Of a stretch of 64,000 nt of DNA, positions 22,906-33,151 are shown in pieces (the stretch's first letter is position 1; every line of letters starts with the position of its first letter). Below the pieces are notes generated by a model, which saw only the letters and a list, made by a program, of their open reading frames with translations, ran no database searches and was not told where the DNA came from. Source of the stretch: Stenocarpella maydis (lineage: Eukaryota > Ascomycota > Sordariomycetes > Diaporthales > Diaporthaceae); contig NQMI01000120.1 in NCBI GenBank assembly GCA_002270565.1, positions 1 through 64,000 of the forward strand, written 5' to 3'. A program made the translations under genes and the position numbers.

Positions 22906-24443
22906 GGTTGCTGCCGGGCAGCATTGAGTGGAGGAGAGGCGATCGCGGTGGTGGGTGGTGGTTTGCTGCTGTGGCAGAGGAAAACTGTGGTCGAGGTCGA
23001 GGGTGGAGGAAGCTGTTTCTTTGAGTGTACTTGCCCAGCCAACCTAGCCTGCCTAGTAAACAAGAGCTGCAAAAAAGCAAGCAGTCGGTTTCGCTGGCAG
23101 ACGTGCACCCCTGTAACGATTCGAGCAGGGGTAGTTGGTACAGAAGCGCACTGACCGTCCCACCTACACACCACACCTAAACACCTACTACTCCCACACC
23201 CACAGGTCCCACCCCCAAACAACCACATCTCCTACACCCACAAGTCCTATATCATATCACCCACACTTACACACCCAAGCACCGAGACACACAGACCCAC
23301 TACCACCTATACCCAGCGCCCACACTCATTTGTACATTTAGGTATGCTTAAGTTATGCCTAACACTCATCTATTGATGCCTGTACTCCAAACGTAGGCCC
23401 AGGATACATCCTTAAAACCCCACCCGCCCCTCAGTCTTCTAAAATTCCAAGTCAAAGGAGATCAAGTATGATTCTCAAATGACTCCTTGAATGTCACAGG
23501 ATTTCATATTCTCAATCCGCACCTAGCTCTTGATCGCCATCAGAATGCTGTGACGAGATGCCCATACTGCAGGTGATACATCCGAGCAACCAGGTGATGA
23601 GTCTGTTCAACAACAAAACGCCATGCATATCGCACGAAGTATTTTGCATCGTGCCCCCAGAAGTGGGACTCATGTCTGGCCTTGCAACTACACCGGTCGT
23701 AGTGGAGTCGTTGCAGTAGTTTTGCGGTAGTGGAGAAGTACACATAACCGGCAAGGCTCTATCTATAAATGACCGAGGCCATCCCAAAAAGGTACATCGA
23801 GGTACATCATACAAATCCATGCCATCCACGCGTCTCTTTTGCAGACCCTTGTCAGCTAGCAGGACAGGATGCTGAGGTCATGATCAACATGACTGGAGAC
23901 TAGGGGATGAAGGTGTAACTAGAGGATCCGTTGGTATAAGCAACTGGTTATTTAAAGCAAGTACAACGGCAAATAATATAACATCAGTAAGTTACCTCTT
24001 CACTGATCGTCTGCTACCAATCACGAAGGGCTCCCTAGGCCTCTGTCTGCATTCCACATCACTACATATGCCGTATCTCAGCAAGTGTACCCAATCATGT
24101 CGGTTCGAAAGAGTGACTAGTTGACTGCTCACCAACCGGCCGTGCGAGAAAGTGGAAAAAGGTCACCAAAACCAATGCCAGCGCAGTATTTAAGCTTTCT
24201 TGTCAGCTTCGTGTCTCCCGCAGGTGGGACCCCCCGCGCCAAGAGACCTGCAGGGAGGCTTGGTTGGCTCCTATCAGTCGTGCCCCCATCATCACTCTAT
24301 CTCTCAGAAGCTAGTGTATCTACTGACTTCCATCTTTCTCCTGCTCAGTCGAAGTTGAAGTCACTTCAACTTAACAAAACCTTACAGATGGCTTACGTTG
24401 CGGCATTCAGCCTTGCTGACGGAGAGGTCATACCTCTGTCAAA
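22906..24443. other. Intergenic region between NDC1 and the HET gene
   Basis: Holds the NDC1 promoter, the C/A-rich minisatellite at 23155-23330, and about 1 kb without coding signal before the HET gene. Confidence 0.45.
23155..23330 (-). repeat. CACCTACTACTCCCACA-type minisatellite upstream of NDC1
   Basis: Imperfect ACACCTACTACTCCCACACC, CACATCTCCTACACCCACAA and similar units. On the minus strand it reads as the same GTGGGAGTAGGTGT family seen at 20680-20783, so NDC1 is flanked by inverted arrays. Confidence 0.65.
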
Positions 24444-26386
24444 ATGGCCCTCCGCGGCTCCTTCCAACACGACACGCTGGTCAACAACGACTTCTTCCGT
24501 TTATGCAAACTCGAACCAGGCCCTAGAGATGCTGAGCTCGTTTGCACACTCGAAACTGTCCTCCGCGCCGATGCACCACCGTACGAAGCTCTGGGCTATG
24601 TCTGGGGCTCTCCACAGCTTGAGCACCACATCCGTTGCAACAACCAGACGTTACCGATTACCGCAAACCTCAACACAGCGCTGAGGGCCTTACGCTTGGC
24701 GGACAAGCCGCGCACCATATGGATTGATCAAATCTGCATCAACCAGAAAAACTGGGATAAACGCTCGCACCAGGTCAACGTAATGGGTCGCATCTTCTCG
24801 GGGGCCAGCATGGTAAACTGTTGGTGGGCGACAATCCATCGAAACATGTTGAGTCCGTGGCTGCTACAACCAACAGGATGGCAAGACTATGGGATGCGAC
24901 TGGTCTCAAACTCTCCAAGGTTGATAAGAGGAAGATGATCGAAAAGCTCGGCTTCCAGAAAAACATGTTTCCTGAGAACGAAACGTTAGAGCGACTCAGT
25001 CTTCCAACTCGAGAGTCACCGGTTTGGGCTGCATTCAAGTTGATGGTCTACCAGCCTTATTTCTCGAGGATCTGGATTGTACAGGAAATGGCTGTAGCCA
25101 ACTTGAAGTGTTTGCAACTCATATGGGGCACAACAATCATCCCAGGCCACGAGTTCGCGGGTGCTATATTGATGGCACTTGTGCGCGGCTTCATGTGGCC
25201 AGATTTGCGTACTCATGCGCGATTCTCAGACTGCCTGACTGTCGGACACTTGTTTGTACACATCGGTGGAGCCCGGGTCTTTCCCTGGAGTGATATTCTG
25301 GATTTAACGAGGGTACTTCAGTGCAATGTGGAGAAAGACCGAATTTTTGCAATGATGGGCATAGTAGACGGAACTGGATATACTATCCACGCGGATTACT
25401 CCAAGAGTGATGCGGAAGCGTTCGCCGACCTAGCGTCACAGATAATCTCGGTTACGAAAAGCCTCGACGTATTAAGCAATGTCAAGAGTATAGATTTAGC
25501 TGAGGCGGACCGCCCTCTGTGGGCCCCGCGGTGGACAAGTCGAGGGCGTCAAATGGCCCGGTTCGACCGCAGCTACAACGCGACGAGGGACACGAAACCC
25601 ATGCGTCAGGGGTCATCCAATCTTGAACATCTGATTTTGCGAGGCTTGGAGTTCGACACGGCGATGGCCGTAGGGCCAAGGAGACAACTTCAAAGCAATT
25701 ACATTGAGGAACTTATGGCTGATTTTAACCTGCTCAGTGGGAATGAGGCATGTGTCACTGAAATCTACGGTGCCCCGATTATCAGGGTGTTTGCAGCAAC
25801 TATGATAGCTGCTCCATGGGTCGATGCTGGTATAAGATCACACCATGCTTCTGGTTCTGAATCTCTTGAGGCGTTTATCGACTACTTGTACAAGGTTCTA
25901 CCCCAGCTGGCGCGGGAGGAGCAAGTTCGTTTAACACGGCTCGCTCAGGACGCTCATGCTACACAGTCAACCGAGAAACCACTTCTCACATCTGCGGAAG
26001 CCGAAGAGATGTTTGAGAGACAGCTCAAGCTGCATCATCCGACTGACGAAAATGCTGTTTCAGTGTCGCCAGAGACGGTCCAGCGCAATGGGGATTTGTC
26101 CGAGCAGGACTTTTCATTCCTGCCTTCCCTGGTCAGAACCAAGGAGTTCAGGAGATTTTTCATCACTCAGAAGGGATACGTCGGGGTTGGACCTCTATGC
26201 CTAGAAGCTCACGATCAAGTATGTTTTCTCTACGGAGGCAAGGCCCCCTACGCCATACGGCCCACGGAGAAAGCCGGCGAGTATCTTTTCCTCGGCGATT
26301 GCTACGTCCACGGTCTCATGGACGGACAAGCTCTGGACATGCGCGACAAGGGAGAATTATCCGAGAAGTGGTTTTGTCTCTTGTAG
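24444..26386 (+). pseudogene. HET-domain (heterokaryon incompatibility-type) protein, frame broken once
   Basis: The ATG at 24444 starts a HET domain with its three hallmark blocks: YEALGYVWG (residues 47-55), TIWIDQICINQ (91-101) and QVNVMGRIFSGAS (110-122). The coding sense then moves to the next frame, starting LLVGDNPSKHVES, exactly where family members read VLVWLGDN. It stays open to the stop at 26384-26386, with YFSRIWIVQEMAV, the DRIFAMMGIVDG block and a long C-terminal region ending in the typical GDCYVHGLMDGQ. One missing base around 24813-24825 explains the break. No GT-AG intron of normal size fits: a 64-bp GTAAAC...ACAG pair gives the wrong phase. It is either a real null allele or a sequence error. 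HET proteins trigger cell death on non-self contact; that role is inferred from family. About 648 residues if repaired. Confidence 0.8.
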
Positions 26387-27346
26387 CTGAGTGTCTCCGA
26401 CACCGAAGGAGTCGTTAACGGATAAATTAAGGCCGGAGTCTGTCTTTCCTTGATAATATAGTGGTCGGAGGGGATATATTAGAAAACCTTGCTCCACCTG
26501 GGTTTATGTTGCATACAGCCACACCTTTGTTTACACGCAACGGCTGATTCTTACCGATGAGCTCGAGGAGGGGGAGCCTTATGGGTTTCGACTGCTCCTG
26601 AACGAGAGATATTGAATTTCAGCTCCAACCTGGATTAATCCTCCGTTTTTTTCCCTGTGGATCTCCATATTCTGGACCATAATTCGTCCAAGTGGCCAGA
26701 ATATGTTCCCTTCGAATGTGTCAGTGGTATAATCTGGGTAATTTTGAATCTTGCTACCAATGGCACACATTCTCTTGGCTATATTATTCCAGGTGTGATC
26801 ATTCAGTGCAGGCTCTAAGTCACAGCCCAATCTGCTAAGCTTTGTTACGGGGGCAAAAAAATGAGAGAAGACGAGCTGCAGGCGGTCCCCTTATGCAGTC
26901 GTAAATGGGGAAAGACCCAGCGTAAGACGATAAATCCAGTAGGCTCAAAATACACACGGTCACTCACTACTTAAGTACCTAAGGAAATAGTGACCCAGTC
27001 CCTAAAACCCACGGTATAGTCTTAGTAATGAGCTCAAAGTCATGCAGCCGGCCAGCGGGAGGAGGCCTGGGGTTGGGTGTGGCCGGGCAGGGCCTAGTGT
27101 TTTACTGTGTATTCAAGGCGCCTTACGTAAACCCAGGCACCCAGTTTCGAAGCCGAAGGACGTCACAGCCTCGGGCAGGTCGGTTGAGTGCGTGCTCTCT
27201 CCCAGACAACCAAACTACAATCCAAACAACCTCCACCGGGTCCTTCAAAATCACATCCCAACCGAGACCCATACATTGAGAGCTACTCCAAAACAACAAG
27301 ACAGGGCAGCCACCACCTCGCAGGCTTCCCAGCCCACACCGCCACA
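26387..27346. other. Intergenic region upstream of the syntaxin gene
   Basis: No coding signal. It contains the syntaxin promoter; no defined element can be assigned. Confidence 0.45.
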
Positions 27347-28194
27347 ATGTCCTTCGACCAGCTCTCCTCGCTGGAGTCACAGCCGCGGCCGTCCGCCTAC
27401 ACGGACGACCCGGAGTTCGACCGGCTCTCGCAGGACATGATGAACAAGCTCTTCACCCTGAACGGCAACACGTCGCGGCTGCGCACCGAGATCGGCCACC
27501 TCGGCACCCGTCGCGACACGGCGCGCGTGCGCGAGCGGGTCCGCGACCTCATCGACGAGTCGAGCGAGACGCTGAAGCAGGTCGGCGAGGGCGTCAAGAG
27601 GGTGCAGACGTGGGGCGAGGGCAGCGGCGACGAGCTCACGCCCGCGCAGAAGTACAAGCAGCAGAAGCTGTTCCGCGAGTTCAGGTCCTCGCTCGAGGAG
27701 TTCCAGGCGCTGCAGCGGCAGGCGCTCGAGAAGCAGCGGGCGTCGGTGTCGGCGGCGCGGGCGGCGGCCCACGAGGAGGAGGCGGCGGGCGCGGGTCCGG
27801 GGACAACGTGCCGCTCAGCCCGACCGGAGGGGGCGGGCAGCAGCAGCAGCAACAGCTACTGCAGCAGGACCTGCGGCTGGCCCCGCAGGACGAGGTGGAC
27901 TTCCAGGAGGCGCTGATTGCAGAGCGCGAGGCCGAGATCCAGAACATTGAGCAGGGGGTGGGCGACCTCAACGTGCTGTTCCAGCAGGTCGCGCAGATCG
28001 TCACGGAGCAGGGGGAGCAGCTGGGCGGCATCGCCGAGAACGTCGAGCGCGTGCACGAGGACTCGCGGGGCGCGGACCGCGAGCTGAGGCAAGCCGCGAG
28101 GTACCAGAAGAACGCGCGCGGCAAGGCGTGTTGCCTGCTGGTGGTACTGTCGGTCATCCTTACGATTATAGTGCTGGCCGTGGTGCTTGGGTAG
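27347..28194 (+). CDS. PEP12: Endosomal Qa-SNARE, Pep12/syntaxin-7 type (about 282 aa, one frameshift)
   Basis: The ATG at 27347 gives MSFDQLSSLE, then an N-terminal three-helix (Habc-like) region including FRSSLEEFQALQRQALEKQR. A Gln-rich linker (QQQQQQLLQQDL) leads to a full SNARE helix, from IAEREAEIQNIEQGVGDLNV through LFQQVAQIVTEQGEQL (central-layer Gln) to ENVERVHEDSRGADREL, and a C-terminal anchor (CCLLVVLSVILTIIVLAVVL). This is a tail-anchored t-SNARE for fusion at late endosome or vacuole. The reading frame slips at about 27795-27800 in GGTCCGGGGACAAC: one additional G would restore it, and no intron-sized GT-AG pair lies there. A broken copy of an essential-type gene is unlikely, so a base-calling deletion is the simplest reading. 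Pep12 versus Vam3 assignment is by general resemblance. Confidence 0.82.
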
Positions 28195-28654
28195 GGGCCT
28201 GCTTGGTCGCCTGGTGGCATGTTGCAATGATTGATGGCTTGGCTGGGTGTGGTTTCGTTCTTTTGGCACGGGTTTTCGCAGCACGTCGGGGCGTTGGGGG
28301 AGTTAATTCAGATACTAGACTGTCGTCCTTTTGTATCATACAGTCATATATACATAAGAAGGCCAATATTACCACAGAAGGCTCGTGTATCTGACTCTGT
28401 TTGCCAGTTCTCTACCTCTCAGGGCTCCCTCGGGCCCAGATTCGAATTACGGGTTGATTGTCAACTCGCAGCACAGTTCCAGAGGGTTGATGCCCTTCAT
28501 GATCAAGTTTGTCAACTTGGAGCGCATGGTGCCCGGGGTATACGAGTGTTTGGGTTCCCGGAGCTTCCTGCAATGGGCTCACGGTTGTATACATCATTTT
28601 GTTCATTATAGCATCCATCCAACACACGGACAAGCTGACAGTATAGTAAAGTAC
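28195..28654. other. Convergent 3' spacer between syntaxin and COX18
   Basis: Contains both 3' ends; no other feature is seen. Confidence 0.5.
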
Positions 28655-29845
28655 TCAATTCGGCTTGGGTCGTATCATGGGAATCTCGAGGCCTTTACAG
28701 GCCCTCACCGGCACCCTCGGAACAGGCAGCAGCCTCCTGACCCCCTTGGTGACCACCAGGCTGCACCCCACAGACGACGCCCAGTAGAGGTGCAGCGCGA
28801 CAGGCATATCCATGGTGACGGGCCCGATTGCGAGCGCCATGACCATCAGCACCCGGCGGAGGACCATGGACCCGCGCGACCTCTCCCCCATGATGATGGT
28901 GTTTTGGCTGGGACTCGACCCGGCCGCCGGCCGCATCCCAAAGAGGCTGCGCAGCTCGGCCTCGGTCTCGGGGATCAGGTGCATGAGCAGCAGGCCGGAG
29001 ACGGCGAAGGGGAGGATGTGGTAGGGGTCCGGGGCGAGCAGGTCCGGGAACCAGAGGCAGCCGCCCGTCGCGAAGGTGGGGTCCAGGGTGAGCTGGTCGA
29101 GAAACTCTGGGCTTGTTGTGGAGGATGCGAGCTCGCTGATGTCGGTGGAAGGTGTTGTTCCCGCAGTAGGAGGCCCAGCGGCGCTGTTCGGTGTCGTGGT
29201 AGACGCTATAGTGCTTGCATCTGTTGTACTCGCGGGTGCTGTGCTGTCTCGGCCTTGCCATCCGTACAAAAGACTGCCCAGCAATCCGCGGGGTCCTCCG
29301 CACATGGTCCTTATGACCTCGAGGTTGCTCAGGAACACGGGCAGGCTTATCAGTGCTCCCCATATTGATCTGCTCTCGTTGGGAGCAAAGGCCGCAAACA
29401 TCTTCTTCCTCCTCGCCCTGACCGCCTTGGTAACTCGCTCCATGACGTGGGGCACCGCCCTCCGCCTCAGACCGAGGCCGATCTGGGCATACTGAGCCGC
29501 AACCAGGGGCGCAAGCTTTGCTTTTCTTCTCTGCACATTGTTGGAGTGCAGGGTCAGGGGAACCCTGATGAAGGCGCTGACAATGACGGCGACAAGGGGC
29601 AGTGAGATGAACCACGGTGTTGCCGTGACCTCATGGACGCCGGTGATGAGGAGCTCTGAGCCCTTGAGGAGGTATCCTACTGCATCTGCACCCCCGAAGT
29701 TCCTCCTCTGGCTGACAGCGGACAGTCGTGAGCTGGGGTTGAAGGTGTGCAAGTGGGGGTGAGGCCCATGTTGGAGTCGTCCGCCAAGGCGAGGGCGTAT
29801 TCTCGTGGCCGAGAGTCTCAGTTGGTGTGCCACGTGCCCTGACAT
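28655..29845 (-). CDS. COX18: Mitochondrial inner-membrane insertase COX18 (Oxa1/YidC family, 396 aa)
   Basis: A single ORF from the ATG at 29845. The N-terminus is Arg/Ser-rich without acids (RLSATRIRPRLGGRLQHG), fitting a mitochondrial presequence. Oxa1-family landmarks follow: TPWFISLPLVAVIVSAFIRV (first core helix), PLTLHSNNVQRRKAKLAPLV, RSIWGALISLPVFLSNLEVI, then GGCLWFPDLLAPDPYHILPF, the insertase core block in its Cox18 form, and further membrane segments near MVLRRVLMVMALAIGPVTMD. Cox18 exports the C-terminal tail of Cox2 across the inner membrane for cytochrome oxidase assembly. A Ser/Thr/Ala-rich insertion (about residues 200-245) separates the helices. It lacks the long C-terminal ribosome-binding tail of Oxa1, which supports Cox18. 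It shares an upstream region of about 780 bp with ALG11. Confidence 0.88.
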   Translation of the reverse strand: MSGHVAHQLRLSATRIRPRLGGRLQHGPHPHLHTFNPSSRLSAVSQRRNFGGADAVGYLLKGSELLITGVHEVTATPWFISLPLVAVIVSAFIRVPLTLHSNNVQRRKAKLAPLVAAQYAQIGLGLRRRAVPHVMERVTKAVRARRKKMFAAFAPNESRSIWGALISLPVFLSNLEVIRTMCGGPRGLLGSLLYGWQGRDSTAPASTTDASTIASTTTPNSAAGPPTAGTTPSTDISELASSTTSPEFLDQLTLDPTFATGGCLWFPDLLAPDPYHILPFAVSGLLLMHLIPETEAELRSLFGMRPAAGSSPSQNTIIMGERSRGSMVLRRVLMVMALAIGPVTMDMPVALHLYWASSVGCSLVVTKGVRRLLPVPRVPVRACKGLEIPMIRPKPN

Positions 29846-30628
29846 TGCGGGAGCTCAGAGCTCAGGAGTGCTCATAAGAAAGGCTCAAGGTCATGTGGTG
29901 GGGCCGTCCTCATCCATAGGCCAGATTTTCTGATCTGGCGTTGATGGGAGACGCAGGTGACGGATGAGATCAGTGCAAGTGACAAGGATTAATGCTCAGA
30001 CGTTGTCGCTGGTGCCCTGCAGACAGAGGTTCCTCCGTACATGGGTGGGTACATGGGTACCTGGGTCCTGGTCTATCCGCGTATCCGTCAGGCTGGGCAG
30101 GGGTCCGTCCGTCCCGCACCTGAGCCACGAGGCAGATACGAGGCCAGGGGAAGGGCCAGGGCCCCGCTGTCAGCTGCTTAATAGGCTCCGCGCAGTATCC
30201 GTAACTAACCCACGGAGAGCTCTGGCAACCCTGGCCTGCATCCCGGAACTTGCGTCGTGTCGTGTCGTGTCTCTTGTCGTCGTCGCCGTCGCCGTTGTAT
30301 CTTCCTCTCGTCTTGCCCCTCTGTTCACCTGTTGAGATGCCAGAATCCCGCAGGCTACAGCTCTGCCTGTGACTGACAGACAGACAGCTTATTATTACTC
30401 GAACTGTTGTGATCAACTCCTAGCTGCCGCCGTTCAATGGAGTACGCCCTCGAACCCACGCCGTCGTACCTGTCGTAACACAACTTTCTTCTTGATCTGC
30501 TCCCTGCCTGCGCCGACGCACCACTACCAAGATCACCAACTGTCCCGTCCCGAACTCACCGTTACTGCACTCGCTCGATTTAGTCTCCATCGGAAGGGTC
30601 CACCAGACCGGGCGGATCACCCAATGCC
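29846..30628. promoter_or_regulatory. Shared divergent promoter region of COX18 and ALG11
   Basis: The 783 bp between two divergent starts includes a TCGTGTCGTGTCGTGTC microsatellite at about 30253 and a GTCGTCGTCGCCGTCGCCG tract after it. No TATA box is obvious. Confidence 0.4.
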
Positions 30629-32526
30629 ATGGACGGAGCAGCGTCCTGCAAGGCGCCTTCCGGCCAGGACTCGTGGAGCCCTTTTGGCCTGACCCCTACG
30701 AGTGTTGCCCTTCTCGCCCTGCCACTTGGCTTGATCCCGTTATTCGTCCTCTTCGGAATACCCGCGCTATGGCAGGCCCTAGGCTCCGTAGGCGGCACCT
30801 ACCTGCGAAACAAGACCGACGGCCGGAGGACACAGCTGTTGGAGGTCATGGCCGAGGATGAGAAGCGCTATCTAAGCAACGGAAAGGCAGGAGACAAGAC
30901 GGAAGAGGGGGCAGGGAAGGGCAAGAAAGACATCTGGAAGAAGGTCGAGGCTTCGATACAGGGCAGACTGCCCCAGGGCGACAAGGCGGACAAGGAGTGG
31001 TCTGGCATCATTGGGTTCTTCCATCCTTTCTGGTACGGGACCCAAATTCCTGCATCCACGGTCTGCTCCATATACTGACACGGAGCAGCAATGCAGGAGG
31101 AGGAGGCGAAAGGGTGCTCTGGGCTGCTATCCGAGCTACACAGAAGCGTTGGCCCAACGCCAAGATTGTTGTCTACACGGGCGATCACGAGGCTACCAAG
31201 GACCAGATCCTAGGTCGAGTAAAGGTGCGGCTGAAAACTGAGCCCCGGCGCTTCTCTCCTCTAGGTAGAGCTCGACTGATATTTTCCAGGACCGATTCAA
31301 CGTACATCTCTACCCGCCAAGCATCCAGTTCCTCTACCTGTCCACCAGGCATTGGGTCCTGGCATCCACATGGCCGCGCATGACCCTTGCCGGCCAATCA
31401 TTCGGGTCTCTGATTCTCGCATGGGACGCCTTCTCTCTTCTCGTGCCGGACATCTTCATCGATACCATGGGATATGCATTCTCGCTTGGTCTGAGTAAAT
31501 GGCTGTTTAAGAACGTCCCGACCGGCGCATACGTACACTACCCCACCATTTCAACCGACATGCTCGACTCGCTCGACCCGAACCACCCTCTCGGCGCGCA
31601 GGGCGTCAATGCAGGCCAGGGCAAAGGTTTCCGCGGCACCCTGAAGCGAAAGTACTGGCAGCTGTTCGCCAAGGTCTACGCCATGATGGGCGCCACCATA
31701 GACGTGGTCATGACCAACTCGAGCTGGACCCAGGCGCACATCACCTCCATCTGGGGCCCAGGCCGCAGGGAGGCCTCCAAGCTCGAGCCCATCGCCACCG
31801 TCTACCCGCCCTGTGCCGTCGAGGAGCTCGAGGAGGAGGTCGAGGTGTCGGCGGCGAGCGAGGCGAAGCGGCAAAAGAACCTGCTGTACATTGGGCAGTT
31901 CCGGCCCGAGAAGAACCACACGCTGATTCTGGAAGCGTTCGCGCAGTTCATCAAGGCCGGCGGCGAGGCGTCCAAGGGCGCGCGCCTGGTGCTGGTGGGC
32001 AGCGTGCGCGACGACCAGGACTCAAAGCGCGTATACAAGCTGCGGCTGCTGCTGCGCGAGCTCGGGGTCGACGGCCGCGTCGACTTCCAGCTGGACGCGT
32101 CGTGGACGGACATCCTGGGCTGGCTGGGCCGGTCGCACGTTGGAGTCAACGGCATGTGGAACGAGCACTTTGGCATCGGCGTCGTCGAGTACCAGGCCAG
32201 CGGCCTCATCTGCGTCGTGCACGACTCGGGCGGGCCCAAGCTGGACATTGTCAAGGAGGTCGACGGGTTGCCAACGGGTGAGTAACTCTTGGGCTGGTGA
32301 TCACACAGGGATGTCTTACTTGATATTGAGTGTGCTGACATGACCAGGGTTCCACGCCACCACCGTGGACGAATTCGCCGCGGCCTTCGAGAAGGCCCTG
32401 ACCGTGGAGAACCCGCTTGAGATGCGGCTGCGCGCCCGCGAGTCGGCCTGGAGGTTCAGCGAGGGCGAGTTCGCCCGCAAGTGGATCGAGCAGACGGCCA
32501 AGCTGGTGAACATGACCAAGCACTAG
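30629..32526 (+). CDS. ALG11: GDP-Man:Man3GlcNAc2-PP-Dol alpha-1,2-mannosyltransferase ALG11 (568 aa)
   Basis: Four exons: 30629-31032, 31089-31224, 31290-32277, 32348-32526, with consistent phases. The N-terminal membrane anchor is [20 protein letters not shown]. The first join restores the signature [20 protein letters not shown]. After the second come [32 protein letters not shown] and [17 protein letters not shown]. The GT4 C-lobe contains [30 protein letters not shown] and [16 protein letters not shown] with the family Glu residues. Alg11 adds the fourth and fifth mannoses to the lipid-linked oligosaccharide on the cytosolic face of the ER in N-glycan synthesis. Length matches the family. 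It converges with TRM2. Confidence 0.95.
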
Positions 32527-33151
32527 AGCCGAGAGGAGCAGTTCGTACCAAATATATCAGGCGCAGGCAAGGGCGAAGCCGGATGAATAGACGATGGGCT
32601 TCTTTTCTCAATGAGCGCGGACCGTTTAGACCTGGGGAAGCATGTGTGTATATGTTATGTGCTGGGGAATGGGAAAGAACCAGAAGGACAGAGAGAGATG
32701 TAGTAAAAGGCTTGCATGAGGTGATACCCCCCATTATTTCTCACTCTGTGTATCTCACAATGCATCATCGTAGGTGCAATCCATGTTTTTCTTGTCACAT
32801 TTTTGTTTTTCTGCGTTAGATATTTATTTATCTGCAAAGAGGTTAGATTATCTGCGGATGCGAGGTCAGGCATGGTGGGAAATGCAGGGGAGATTATGGG
32901 GCAACATTGGAAGTTGAAGCATGGCGGTTCTCGACCTGTTGAATGCTGGTTGGGTCTATGCGGGTCTCTTTGGGTATCACATATTGCATTGAATTCTGAC
33001 ATCAAGACGTAGACCGAACCCAAATGTCCTTTTTGACTTTTTTGCTCGCCTCCTTCCCCCCCCTACAGCCCGAGTCCGATGCCCATATCCCTTTCACATA
33101 GATGACCATCCCGCAGTCCCGGCGCCTAAAACCACAATGAAAGCCCACGCC
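32527..33151. other. Convergent 3' spacer between ALG11 and TRM2
   Basis: Non-coding; includes T-rich stretches near 32785-32825. No further feature. Confidence 0.5.

Noticed and set aside
24813..24876. 64-bp GTAAAC...ACAG intron to explain the HET frame change
   Set aside because: The resulting phase does not connect the two frames and it would remove the conserved VGDNPS block.
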